Of a stretch of 8,040 nucleotides of DNA, positions 1 through 5,791 are shown in pieces. Origin of the DNA: an uncultured Fusicatenibacter sp. (GTDB taxonomy: Bacteria > Bacillota > Clostridia > Lachnospirales > Lachnospiraceae); the NCBI GenBank assembly GCA_902493585.1, contig CABUPZ010000104.1, positions 1-8,040 of the forward strand. Direction: 5' to 3'. Position 1 is the stretch's first letter. Every line of letters starts with the position of its first letter. The translations under genes were made by a program, and so were the position numbers. The notes beneath the pieces were generated by a model. That model was not told the DNA's origin and did no database searches. It saw only the letters and a list, made by a program, of their open reading frames with translations.

Positions 1-5
1 ATTTC

Positions 6-38
6 CCGGTGAAAGCAGTTCGCTTTGGCCGGTTTTTT
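6..38 (+). terminator. Rho-independent terminator of the unseen upstream gene
   Basis: The arms CCGG (6-9) and CCGG (29-32) pair. A T-G wobble and one mismatch lead into AAAGC (12-16) paired with GCTTT (22-26), closing a 5-nt loop. Six T residues follow directly (33-38). This is the standard intrinsic terminator form and implies that a plus-strand gene ends just left of the window. Short open frames run to stops at 40 and 44, so the upstream gene could overlap the hairpin, but nothing in them is recognisable. No good promoter fits between 38 and truA, so truA may depend on read-through. Confidence 0.6.
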
Positions 39-83
39 GAATGATGTTTCTATTTTCACCGAAAAGAGAAAAAGGAGAGCGAA

Positions 84-827
84 ATGAACTATAAAATGGT
101 GATCCAGTATGACGGCACCCGCTACGATGGATGGCAGAAGCAGGGAAATACAGACCGGACCATCCAGGGCAGGCTGGAGCAGGTGCTGTCCAGGATGGAA
201 GGAGAAGAGATTGAGGTACACGGGGCAGGCCGGACCGATGCAGGCGTGCATGCGAAAGGACAGACGGCCAATGTGAAGCTTCGCACGGAGTATGCGCCGC
301 AGGAACTGCAGGAGGCTCTGAACCGGTATCTTCCGGAGGATATTGAAGTGACGAAAGTGTCCGTGGTTCCGGAGCGTTTTCACGGCCGCCTGAATGCGGT
401 GGGAAAGACATACTCTTACCGTCTGTCGGTGGATCGCCGGAAGCATGTGTTTGAGCGGAAGTTTCTGTATCTGTACGGCAGGCCGCTGGATCTGGAAGCT
501 ATGCGGGAGGCGGCGGGATATTTTGTGGGAACTCATGATTTCAGAAGCTTCTGCGCGAACCGCAGGATGAAAAAATCTACGGTCCGGACGATCAGCGGCA
601 TTAACCTGGAAGAAGAGGATGGAATCCTTACGATTACCTTTCGGGGAGATGGTTTCCTGTACCATATGATCCGGATCCTGGTGGGAACACTGCTGGAAGT
701 CGGGGAAGGCAAAAGAAGCCCGGACGATATGGCGGGAATACTGGAAGCCAGAGACAGACAGGCGGCAGGACCGCTGGCTCCCGCGGAAGGACTGACTCTG
801 GAGGAAGTCTATTATCAGAAGTTATGA
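84..827 (+). CDS. truA: tRNA pseudouridine(38-40) synthase TruA
   Basis: TruA isomerises uridine to pseudouridine at positions 38, 39 and 40 of the anticodon stem-loop of many tRNAs. It is a cytosolic, cofactor-free dimer. The 247-residue product is of normal length. It starts with the family's YDGTRYDGWQKQ block (9-20). It carries the catalytic GRTDAGVHA motif (49-57) with nucleophile Asp52, and the C-terminal YHMIRILVGTLLEVGEGK block that packs near the active site. The start is set by GGAG at 74-77, seven bases before ATG 84. In many Clostridia truA lies downstream of the ecfA/ecfT transporter genes. Here a terminator-like hairpin lies between truA and whatever precedes it. No poly-T terminator is visible after the gene. 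The assignment is essentially certain from the catalytic motif and the full-length match. Confidence 0.97.
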   Translation: MNYKMVIQYDGTRYDGWQKQGNTDRTIQGRLEQVLSRMEGEEIEVHGAGRTDAGVHAKGQTANVKLRTEYAPQELQEALNRYLPEDIEVTKVSVVPERFHGRLNAVGKTYSYRLSVDRRKHVFERKFLYLYGRPLDLEAMREAAGYFVGTHDFRSFCANRRMKKSTVRTISGINLEEEDGILTITFRGDGFLYHMIRILVGTLLEVGEGKRSPDDMAGILEARDRQAAGPLAPAEGLTLEEVYYQKL

Positions 828-896
828 CCGGCTGTCACGGTTCCGAACGCTGCCGCTGGCAGGTGTGAACGATGCAGTGTTATGGGATTGGTTATC

Positions 897-920
897 AGCC
901 AGGCGCCCGGTCGGCTGGCT
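897..920. promoter_or_regulatory. Inverted repeat abutting a -35 box (possible operator)
   Basis: AGCCAG (897-902) and CTGGCT (915-920) form a 6-bp inverted repeat with a 12-base centre. The right arm touches the first base of the -35 hexamer at 920. It could be an operator, or a weak hairpin left over from the end of truA, since no T-tract follows directly. The rest of 828-896 shows no recognisable element. Confidence 0.25.
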
Positions 921-948
921 TGACGTGCAGTTTTTTCAATGTTAAACT
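920..948 (+). promoter_or_regulatory. Sigma-A-type promoter for the UPF0303 gene
   Basis: TTGACG (920-925) and TAAACT (943-948) are separated by exactly 17 bases. Transcription would begin near 955, giving a leader of about 43 nt before the AGGGTGA ribosome binding site (984-990) and ATG 998. This promoter lies inside the longer reading frame that opens at ATG 872, which argues against that earlier start. Confidence 0.7.
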
Positions 949-997
949 GATAGCAGAAAGAGGGGGAATACAGACAGAAAGGCAGGGTGAAGCGGTT

Positions 998-1492
998 ATG
1001 ACGATGAATGAACTGATCAAAGTGCTTGAAATGCAGGAGGAGATTCTGCAGTTTTCTCATTTTACAAACGCAGATGCATGGGAGCTTGGAAGTATTATCC
1101 TTCTGGAAGCCAGAAGACGGGGTGTTTCAGTGGCAGTGAGTATCCGGCTGAACAATGGACTTACCGTGTTCCAGTACTGTGACGATGGTATGACGAAATA
1201 CAATCAGGAATTGATGCGCAAGAAATGCAACACGGTACAGCTGACGGAACACAGTTCCCTGCATCTGTATATGATGGGCACGCAGAGTGAGGAGAGCCTG
1301 AATCAGATGGCTCTGGATCCGGCGGAATATATTGCCCTTGGCGGCGCGTTCCCGATCCGTGTGGAAGAGGTCGGAGTGATCGGCGCGGTCGTAGTTTCCG
1401 GACTTGGACAGGTTTCGGATCATGATCTTCTGGTAAAATGCATCGGAAAATATCTTCATGTGGATGAAGTGCCGAGGATCCGCCAGATGTAA
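998..1492 (+). CDS. UPF0303 / Haem_degrading (HbpS-like) family protein
   Basis: The product has 164 residues, the usual size for the UPF0303 group of the Haem_degrading family (PF03928). Visible family signatures are AWELG near residue 25, the block around NQELMRKKCNTVQLTEHSS (about 69-87) that matches the family's N..W..RK..TV....SS pattern, and the C-terminal G-IGAVVVSGL...DH segment. The fold is an alpha/beta sandwich without signal peptide or membrane helix, so a cytosolic protein is expected. The related HbpS binds haem and the yeast member YBR137W has been studied as a Get-pathway partner, but no biochemical role can be claimed here. ATG 998 is preferred because AGGGTGA lies seven bases upstream. 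ATG 1004 is a possible alternative, while ATG 872 would add 42 residues unlike the family and span a promoter. The gene has its own promoter and terminator, so it is probably monocistronic. Confidence 0.82.
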   Translation: MTMNELIKVLEMQEEILQFSHFTNADAWELGSIILLEARRRGVSVAVSIRLNNGLTVFQYCDDGMTKYNQELMRKKCNTVQLTEHSSLHLYMMGTQSEESLNQMALDPAEYIALGGAFPIRVEEVGVIGAVVVSGLGQVSDHDLLVKCIGKYLHVDEVPRIRQM

Positions 1493-1504
1493 GAAATGTG
1501 GACG

Positions 1505-1556
1505 AAAGCGGTCAGGACCAGTACGTGTGCACGGCGGGTCCTGACCGCTTTTGTTT
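1505..1556. terminator. Bidirectional terminator between convergent genes
   Basis: A perfect 15-bp stem is formed by 1505-1519 and 1537-1551 (core GCGGTCAGGACC / GGTCCTGACCGC) with a 17-nt loop. TTTTGTTT follows on the plus strand, so it ends the UPF0303 transcript. The minus-strand side begins with AAA, giving a shorter T-run, so it probably also stops the convergent pseudouridine synthase transcript, whose stop codon lies 22 bases away. Confidence 0.9.
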
Positions 1557-1573
1557 CGCTTTCCAATGTGTTT

Positions 1574-2464
1574 TCAAATGGATTCCAGGAGGGTTTTCAT
1601 GTCCTCAGGAAGCGAGGAGATAAAGTGCATCGGCTCGCCGGTGATAGGGTGAAGGAATTTCAATTCCGCAGAGTGCAGCGCCTGGCGGTCGATCGGATGG
1701 ACCGCGTCCGGAGCATAGAGCGTATCACCGAGAAGCGGATGTCCGATGGAGGTCATATGCACCCGGATCTGATGGGTGCGTCCGGTTTCCAGTTTCAGGC
1801 GGACATGGGAGAAGGACTTGCCGGCATGCAGCGTTTCAAAATGCGTGACGGCAGGATCGCCGTGAATGGGATCGGGTACCCGTTCGATGGTGGAGCCTTC
1901 TTTTCTTCCGATGGAGACGTCAATGGTGCCGGAGGGAGCGGCTGTACCGAACACAAGTGCTTCGTAGGTACGTGAAATCTCCCGGCGGCTCATCTGCGCT
2001 GACAGGATGGCTCCGCTCAGGGCGTGTTTTGCAATAATGAGCAGACCGGTGGTATCACGGTCCAGGCGATTGATGCACCGGAAAGTGAACGGCTGGTTTT
2101 TCTGCTGGAAATACCACACCACTCCGTTTGCCAGTGTGTTTTCGTAATTTCCCTGGGAGGGATGCACCGGTGTATCCGCCGGTTTGTCCGCGACCAGCAG
2201 GTCTTCATCTTCGTAGACAATACGAAAGGGAACGGGAGCCGCGGGAATCGCGTTGGAGCCATCTTCCGTGAGAAGAATGGTCAGAAGATCTCCCGGTTTT
2301 GGCTTCTGATTGGTGTATGCCCAGGTATGGTTCAGGCAGATACCGTTGACTGTGCGTTTCAGATGGGTGAGGATGTGATGGGAATATCCCCGGTTTCGCA
2401 GGTACTGTTCGATGGTCTGCTCTTCGTCTCCGGGCTGGATCGTATATTCAAAAATTCTTTCCAT
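1574..2464 (-). CDS. RluA/RluD-family RNA pseudouridine synthase
   Basis: This enzyme makes pseudouridine in structured RNA, normally 23S rRNA or tRNA; the exact target cannot be read from sequence. The 296-residue product has an N-terminal S4-like RNA-binding segment (about 10-70), then the PseudoU_synth_2 catalytic domain. The catalytic motif is NRLDRDTTGLL (132-142) with nucleophile Asp135. Asn replaces the more common His before RLD, a variant seen in Firmicutes paralogues. The second conserved block, GRTHQIRVHM...GHPLLGD, lies in the C-terminal third. On the minus strand GGAAAAGAG (bases 2478-2470) precedes the ATG by five bases, a moderate ribosome binding site. The gene faces the UPF0303 gene tail to tail and diverges from ftsH. 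Firmicutes carry several RluA/RluD-like paralogues, so no symbol is assigned. The family call is very secure. Confidence 0.95.
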   Translation of the reverse strand: MERIFEYTIQPGDEEQTIEQYLRNRGYSHHILTHLKRTVNGICLNHTWAYTNQKPKPGDLLTILLTEDGSNAIPAAPVPFRIVYEDEDLLVADKPADTPVHPSQGNYENTLANGVVWYFQQKNQPFTFRCINRLDRDTTGLLIIAKHALSGAILSAQMSRREISRTYEALVFGTAAPSGTIDVSIGRKEGSTIERVPDPIHGDPAVTHFETLHAGKSFSHVRLKLETGRTHQIRVHMTSIGHPLLGDTLYAPDAVHPIDRQALHSAELKFLHPITGEPMHFISSLPEDMKTLLESI

Positions 2465-2564
2465 AAATGCTCTTTTCCGCGCGTTCTGCCCAGAAAATCA
2501 TGGTACGGATGCATCGTACTTTCGGAAGAAAACGGGCATGAGCGCGCTGTTGTATTTCAGAAAC

Positions 2565-2593
2565 AGTATATCCGCAAAAAGGAGAGAACGCAA
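2565..2593 (-). promoter_or_regulatory. Candidate promoter for the pseudouridine synthase gene
   Basis: Read on the minus strand, TTGCGT (2593-2588) and TATACT (2570-2565) are spaced by 17 bases. Transcription would start near 2558, giving a leader of about 94 nt. The leader contains a GTACG / CGTAC inverted repeat (2503-2507 and 2515-2519) of unknown meaning. Confidence 0.5.
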
Positions 2594-2619
2594 GGAATAT
2601 GGGGCTTTTATGGAAATGT

Positions 2620-2628
2620 ATTGTAACA
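2620..2628 (-). promoter_or_regulatory. Second candidate minus-strand promoter, extended -10
   Basis: Minus-strand TGTTACAAT (2628-2620) is an extended -10 element (TG-N-TACAAT). The -35 position would fall at about 2643-2648, inside the palindrome at 2639-2654, and does not match the consensus. It would be an upstream alternative start for the same pseudouridine synthase transcript. Confidence 0.35.
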
Positions 2629-2638
2629 TGCCATAACC

Positions 2639-2654
2639 GTTCAGCGGGCTGAAC
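2639..2654. promoter_or_regulatory. 16-bp perfect palindromic inverted repeat, possible operator
   Basis: GTTCAGC (2639-2645), GG, and GCTGAAC (2648-2654) form a perfect 7-bp inverted repeat with a 2-base spacer. It lies in the divergent control region, about 40 bp upstream of the ftsH -35 box and over the expected -35 of the upstream minus-strand promoter. It is shaped like a dimeric repressor site. It does not match the Gram-positive LexA box (GAAC-N4-GTTC) or CIRCE. No T-run follows it on the plus strand, so it is not a terminator. Confidence 0.45.
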
Positions 2655-2694
2655 TGCTGCAAGTATTAAAATTTCATGAATTGTCAGATAGTTA

Positions 2695-2722
2695 TTGATT
2701 TTGAGGAAAAATAACGTATAAT
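2695..2722 (+). promoter_or_regulatory. Promoter of ftsH
   Basis: TTGATT (2695-2700) and a consensus TATAAT (2717-2722) are separated by 16 bases. Transcription should start around 2729, leaving an unusually long untranslated leader of about 129 nt. No heat-shock CIRCE element or alternative sigma-factor consensus was noticed. Confidence 0.75.
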
Positions 2723-2728
2723 GAAAGA

Positions 2729-2857
2729 GAGAATACGGTGCAGTGCCGTCGGAAACGAAAGACGGACGGCTGAGCCGTATTGAAAATGCAGTAGTCTGCA
2801 AAGTCCGAGTTCCCGATGGAAACGGGATGCAGGCTGCCGAGATGGAGGTGTAAACGG
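2729..2857 (+). promoter_or_regulatory. Structured 5' leader of ftsH, possible cis-regulatory RNA
   Basis: The leader holds several foldable elements. The outer arms AATACGG (2732-2738) and CCGTATT (2775-2781) pair around an inner GCCGTC (2745-2750) / GACGGC (2765-2770) stem. A second hairpin is TGCAG (2787-2791) / CTGCA (2796-2800). A third is TCCCG (2811-2815) / CGGGA (2823-2827). A second TGCAG copy (2828-2832) can pair with the same CTGCA, giving two mutually exclusive folds just before the GGAGG ribosome binding site (2844-2848). The TGCAAAG and GCTGCCGAGATGG strings faintly recall the 3' half of class I cyclic-di-GMP aptamers. The conserved 5' half of that aptamer was not found, so no riboswitch class is claimed. 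Confidence 0.4.
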
Positions 2858-4723
2858 ATGAAAGAGGTAAAAAAGCCTAAGAAATTTATGATATCTTATT
2901 ATGTGATTGCGCTGATTGTACTTCTGATCCTCAACTTTTTCCTGTTTCCCCGTCTGATGTCTCCGAGAGTCACAGAGGTAGACTACGGAGAGTTTCTGCA
3001 GATGGTGGAAGACGGCGAGGTCAAAGAGGTGCAGATCGAAAGCAATCAGATCATTTTTGGCGATAAGTCGGAACCGGAAAACTATTACAAAACCGGAATT
3101 ATGAACGATTATCGTCTGATCGACCGTCTGTATGATGCGGGGATCACGGAGTTCGGAAGCCCGATCATCGAGCAGATGTCACCGATCCTCAGCATGCTGA
3201 TCAGTCTTGTGCTGCCTATCGTGCTGATCATAGCGGCAGGTCAGTTTCTGATGAACCGCATGGCAAAAAAAATGGGCGGCGGCATGGGAAATGCCATGAG
3301 TTTTGGAAAGAGCAACGCCAAAGTCTATGTACAGTCTGAGACCGGAATCAAATTTTCTGATGTGGCAGGCGAGGATGAGGCGAAGGAGATTCTTTCGGAG
3401 ATTGTGGATTTCCTTCACAACCCGCAGAAATATACGGAAATCGGAGCCAAAATGCCGAAAGGCGCCCTGCTGGTAGGACCTCCGGGTACCGGTAAAACCC
3501 TGCTGGCAAAGGCAGTTGCAGGAGAGGCGGATGTGCCGTTCTTCTCCATTTCCGGTTCCGAGTTTGTTGAGATGTTTGTCGGAATGGGAGCGGCAAAGGT
3601 TCGTGACCTGTTCCAGCAGGCAAATGAAAAAGCGCCGTGTATCGTCTTCATCGATGAGATCGATACCATCGGAAAGAAACGTGACGGCAGTGGATTTTCC
3701 GGAAATGATGAGCGCGAGCAGACGTTGAATCAGCTGCTGTCCGAGATGGACGGTTTTGACGGACGAAAGGGAGTTGTCATTCTGGCAGCAACCAACCGTC
3801 CGGATTCCCTGGATCCTGCCCTTCTGCGTCCCGGCCGTTTTGACCGCCGTGTTCCGGTAGAGCTTCCGGATCTGAAAGGCCGTGAAGAGATCCTGAAGGT
3901 ACACGCAAAAAATATCCGTATCGGCGACAACGTGGATTACAACGCGATCGCCCGTATGGCATCCGGCGCATCTGGCGCGGAACTTGCCAATATGATCAAT
4001 GAGGCTGCGCTTCGTGCCGTCCGTGACGGAAGAAAATACGTCACTCAGGCGGATCTGGAGGAAAGCGTGGAAGTGGTTATTGCCGGATATCAGAAGAAGA
4101 ACAAGATCATGTCCGACAAAGAGAAGTTGATCGTATCCTACCATGAGATCGGACATGCCCTGGTAGCGGCGCTCCAGAGCCATTCCGCTCCGGTTACAAA
4201 GATCACGATCATCCCAAGAACCTCCGGCGCACTGGGATACACGATGCAGGTGGACGAAGATGAGCACAATCTGATGAGCAAAGAAGAGCTGCAGAACAAG
4301 ATTGCCACACTGACCGGCGGCCGGGTGGCAGAAGATCTGGTCTTCCATTCCATCACTACCGGAGCTTCCAATGATATCGAGCAGGCGACAAAACTTGCCC
4401 GTGCGATGGTGACGAGATTCGGAATGAACGATGAATTCGGAATGGTAGCCTTTGAGACGGTGACCAATCAGTATCTTGGCGGCGATACGTCCCTGATGTG
4501 TTCCGACAAGACATCTGCAACCATCGACGGAAAAGTAGTGGAGATTGTAAAGCAGCAGTACGCAAAAGCAGAAGAACTGCTTCGCACCAATATCCAGAAA
4601 CTTCACCAGCTGGCGAAATACCTGTATGAACGGGAGACGATCACCGGTGACGAGTTTATGGAGATACTGAATGCAGAACTGCCGCAGATAGAGACTTATC
4701 AGACGGCAGAAGATGACGAATGA
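2858..4723 (+). CDS. ftsH: ATP-dependent zinc metalloprotease FtsH
   Basis: FtsH is a membrane-anchored hexameric AAA+ protease that extracts and degrades misfolded membrane proteins and selected cytosolic regulators. The 621-residue product shows, in order, a transmembrane helix (about 10-31), an extracytoplasmic domain, a second helix (about 105-130) followed by a Gly-rich linker, and Walker A GPPGTGKT (207-214). Walker B IVFIDEID (262-269), the SRH with ATNRPDSLDPALLRPGRFDRR (311-331) including arginine fingers, the zinc motif HEIGH (429-433), and GASNDIEQAT with the likely third zinc ligand Asp complete it. Most homologues have HEAGH; Ile in the third position leaves HExxH intact. GGAGG (2844-2848) nine bases upstream fixes ATG 2858; the in-frame ATG 2816 lies inside the leader and lacks a ribosome binding site. 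Many Clostridia have ftsH after tilS-hpt. This copy stands alone with its own promoter and terminator, so it may be a second paralogue. Confidence 0.97.
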   Translation: MKEVKKPKKFMISYYVIALIVLLILNFFLFPRLMSPRVTEVDYGEFLQMVEDGEVKEVQIESNQIIFGDKSEPENYYKTGIMNDYRLIDRLYDAGITEFGSPIIEQMSPILSMLISLVLPIVLIIAAGQFLMNRMAKKMGGGMGNAMSFGKSNAKVYVQSETGIKFSDVAGEDEAKEILSEIVDFLHNPQKYTEIGAKMPKGALLVGPPGTGKTLLAKAVAGEADVPFFSISGSEFVEMFVGMGAAKVRDLFQQANEKAPCIVFIDEIDTIGKKRDGSGFSGNDEREQTLNQLLSEMDGFDGRKGVVILAATNRPDSLDPALLRPGRFDRRVPVELPDLKGREEILKVHAKNIRIGDNVDYNAIARMASGASGAELANMINEAALRAVRDGRKYVTQADLEESVEVVIAGYQKKNKIMSDKEKLIVSYHEIGHALVAALQSHSAPVTKITIIPRTSGALGYTMQVDEDEHNLMSKEELQNKIATLTGGRVAEDLVFHSITTGASNDIEQATKLARAMVTRFGMNDEFGMVAFETVTNQYLGGDTSLMCSDKTSATIDGKVVEIVKQQYAKAEELLRTNIQKLHQLAKYLYERETITGDEFMEILNAELPQIETYQTAEDDE

Positions 4724-4748
4724 TATTCTCTTTGATAAAATAAGTTTT

Positions 4749-4807
4749 CGGACAGACTTCCGGATCGATCAAAGCAAGGATCGGTCCGGGGCCTGTCCGT
4801 TTTTTTT
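4749..4807 (+). terminator. Rho-independent terminator of ftsH
   Basis: CGGACAG (4749-4755) pairs with CTGTCCG (4793-4799). An inner near-perfect stem joins CCGGATCGATC (4760-4770) with GATCGGTCCGG, and eight T residues follow (4800-4807). It lies 25 bases after the ftsH stop, so ftsH is transcribed alone. Confidence 0.93.
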
Positions 4808-4876
4808 GTTTTCAGCAGTGTGTTCTGTAGGCAGCAGCGACAAGAATGAGATTGATTTCATGTGAAATTTGTTGTA

Positions 4877-4905
4877 TTGAAGAACGGTCCCGGTAAGTAT
4901 ATAAT
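4877..4905 (+). promoter_or_regulatory. Promoter of the choline-binding-type repeat gene
   Basis: TTGAAG (4877-4882) and consensus TATAAT (4900-4905) are spaced by 17 bases. Transcription from about 4912 gives a leader of about 130 nt that is very AT-rich in its first half. The promoter still looks functional although the gene it serves is broken. Confidence 0.75.
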
Positions 4906-4993
4906 GAAGACAAAAAAGTTCGATTATTTTGCTTCTGTTGCAAAGAAAACAATAAATAAAAATATCAGATTATAAATTAACGAAACGTATATC

Positions 4994-5021
4994 GGAATTG
5001 TCAGGAAGCGCTGACAATTTC
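4994..5021 (+). promoter_or_regulatory. Leader hairpin just before a ribosome binding site
   Basis: AATTGTCAG (4996-5004) pairs perfectly with CTGACAATT (5011-5019) around a 6-nt loop. A G-U and a G-C pair extend it outward to 11 bp. It ends eight bases before AAGGAGG (5029-5035). There is no T-run, so it is not a terminator. It could stabilise the mRNA or affect ribosome loading. Confidence 0.45.
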
Positions 5022-5043
5022 CCGTACCAAGGAGGTGCGGAAT

Positions 5044-5640
5044 ATGCAGAAAAACTGGAGAAAGAAAATCCTGACAGGAATGGGAATTCTGGCAGGCGCG
5101 TTTGTGCTGACGACAGCCGTGGATCCCACAAGTGTTTCTGCGGAACCGGATGCCATGGAGGAGATCATCGGGCACGGAGAATGGAAGCAGGACGGAGACC
5201 AATGGTATTACTATTAGGATGGGGAAATGCTGAAGAACTGTTGGGTAAAAGACGGGATTAACTGGTTTATTCTGAACGAAGACGGAAGCATGAAAGCGGA
5301 TGAATTGCTTGTCATCGACGGCGATCTGTATTACTTCCGGAGTTGGGGAGCGGTGCTGTACAACAGCTGGCATATGGATGCAGCTGGGAATCTGTATTAT
5401 TTCCGGGACTGGGGCGGCGCATTCCACGACCAGACCGTTACCATTGACGGAAAAGAATATGTATTCGACAGCAGCTGGAACGGAGTCTTAAAAGAAGAAC
5501 CGGAAGAAATCAAAGTGACTGAAATCACAGTATCCGGACAAACAGAAATGTATGTGGGAGATACCCAGAAGCTGGCGTCCGCAGCCTTCTGCCGTGTTCG
5601 TCCCCTCCTTATTTTGACTTTTTTCGGGGTTTTCCATTGA
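5044..5640 (+). pseudogene. Broken secreted wall protein with choline-binding-type repeats and a Big_2-like fragment
   Basis: One frame runs from ATG 5044 (AAGGAGG at 5029-5035, eight bases upstream) to TAA-independent stop TGA at 5638-5640, interrupted by TAG at 5215-5217 (codon 58). The first 57 codons encode a signal peptide ending VSA (residue 33) and the start of a repeat with GEWKQDGDQWYYY. The same repeat continues immediately after the TAG with DGEMLKNCWV, then DGDLYYFRSWG, GNLYYFRDWG and similar aromatic-Gly units (bases about 5174-5490). These units resemble cell-wall/choline-binding repeats that dock proteins on wall polymers. From about 5515 the start of a bacterial Ig-like (Big_2) domain is seen (ITVSGQ...YVGDTQKL), but it stops near 5586 after about 25 of the usual 80 or so residues. 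The remaining tail (FCRVRPLLILTFF...) is unlike any domain. Amber nonsense plus a truncated domain indicate decay, with the original 3' part lost. A sequencing error at the TAG cannot be excluded. Confidence 0.7.
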
Positions 5641-5649
5641 TTTTTTTTA

Positions 5650-5658
5650 TGTTATAAT
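5650..5658 (+). promoter_or_regulatory. Extended -10 promoter of the Pro/Thr-rich surface protein gene
   Basis: TG (5650-5651), one base, then consensus TATAAT (5653-5658) form an extended -10 box. The -35 position around 5629-5635 is only weakly matched, which is tolerated with an extended -10. TTGACT at 5614-5619 is too far away (33 bases). Transcription would begin near 5665, giving a leader of about 127 nt that contains a large hairpin. Confidence 0.6.
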
Positions 5659-5685
5659 ATATGCTATATGCAGAAAACTCCATAA

Positions 5686-5761
5686 GTGCATGTCTGAAAA
5701 CCGAAGAAAAACTGTAACCATTCAGCCAGCTGAACCGTTACAAAAACCTTCAGACATACAC
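5686..5761 (+). promoter_or_regulatory. Nested long hairpin in the surface-protein leader
   Basis: The outer arms are 5686-5698 (GTGCATGTCTGAA) and 5749-5761 (TTCAGACATACAC), which pair at 12 of 13 positions. Inside lies a second hairpin: TGTAAC (5713-5718) with GTTACA (5737-5742), and TTCAG (5721-5725) with CTGAA (5730-5734), around a CCAG tetraloop. An asymmetric A-rich internal loop (14 nt and 6 nt) joins the two. The structure ends 17 bases before the AAGGAG ribosome binding site (5779-5784). It matches no riboswitch class recognised here and has no T-run. Confidence 0.5.
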
Positions 5762-5791
5762 CAGAGCATCAAAGTGATAAGGAGCACAAGG

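Noticed and set aside
872..997. Upstream ATG 872 as the start of the UPF0303 protein
   Set aside because: The 42 extra residues are unlike the family, ATG 872 has no ribosome binding site, and a 17-spaced promoter (920-948) lies inside the extension.
2024..2626. 200-residue plus-strand open frame
   Set aside because: It is antisense to the well-identified pseudouridine synthase, has no family signature or ribosome binding site, and runs into the promoter region.
2448..2801. 117-residue minus-strand open frame in the divergent region
   Set aside because: It spans the ftsH promoter and leader, has no recognisable motif, and lacks a ribosome binding site.
2781..2843. Class I cyclic-di-GMP riboswitch upstream of ftsH
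   Set aside because: Only short strings of the 3' half look similar; the conserved 5' half of the aptamer is not present, so the class cannot be assigned by eye.
2816..2857. ATG 2816 as an earlier ftsH start
   Set aside because: It lies in the loop of a leader hairpin, has no ribosome binding site, and the 14 added residues are not FtsH-like. GGAGG before 2858 is decisive.
3179..4606. 475-residue minus-strand open frame inside ftsH
   Set aside because: It is a codon-bias shadow on the opposite strand of ftsH, His/Cys-rich and without any domain.
5215..5217. TAG read as pyrrolysine or a recoded sense codon
   Set aside because: Neighbouring genes show no in-frame TAG codons and no recoding context is visible; a simple nonsense mutation explains it.
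5690..5791. ATG 5690 as the start of the surface protein
   Set aside because: It would place 34 polar residues before the signal peptide, lies inside the leader hairpin and has no ribosome binding site, whereas ATG 5792 has AAGGAG.
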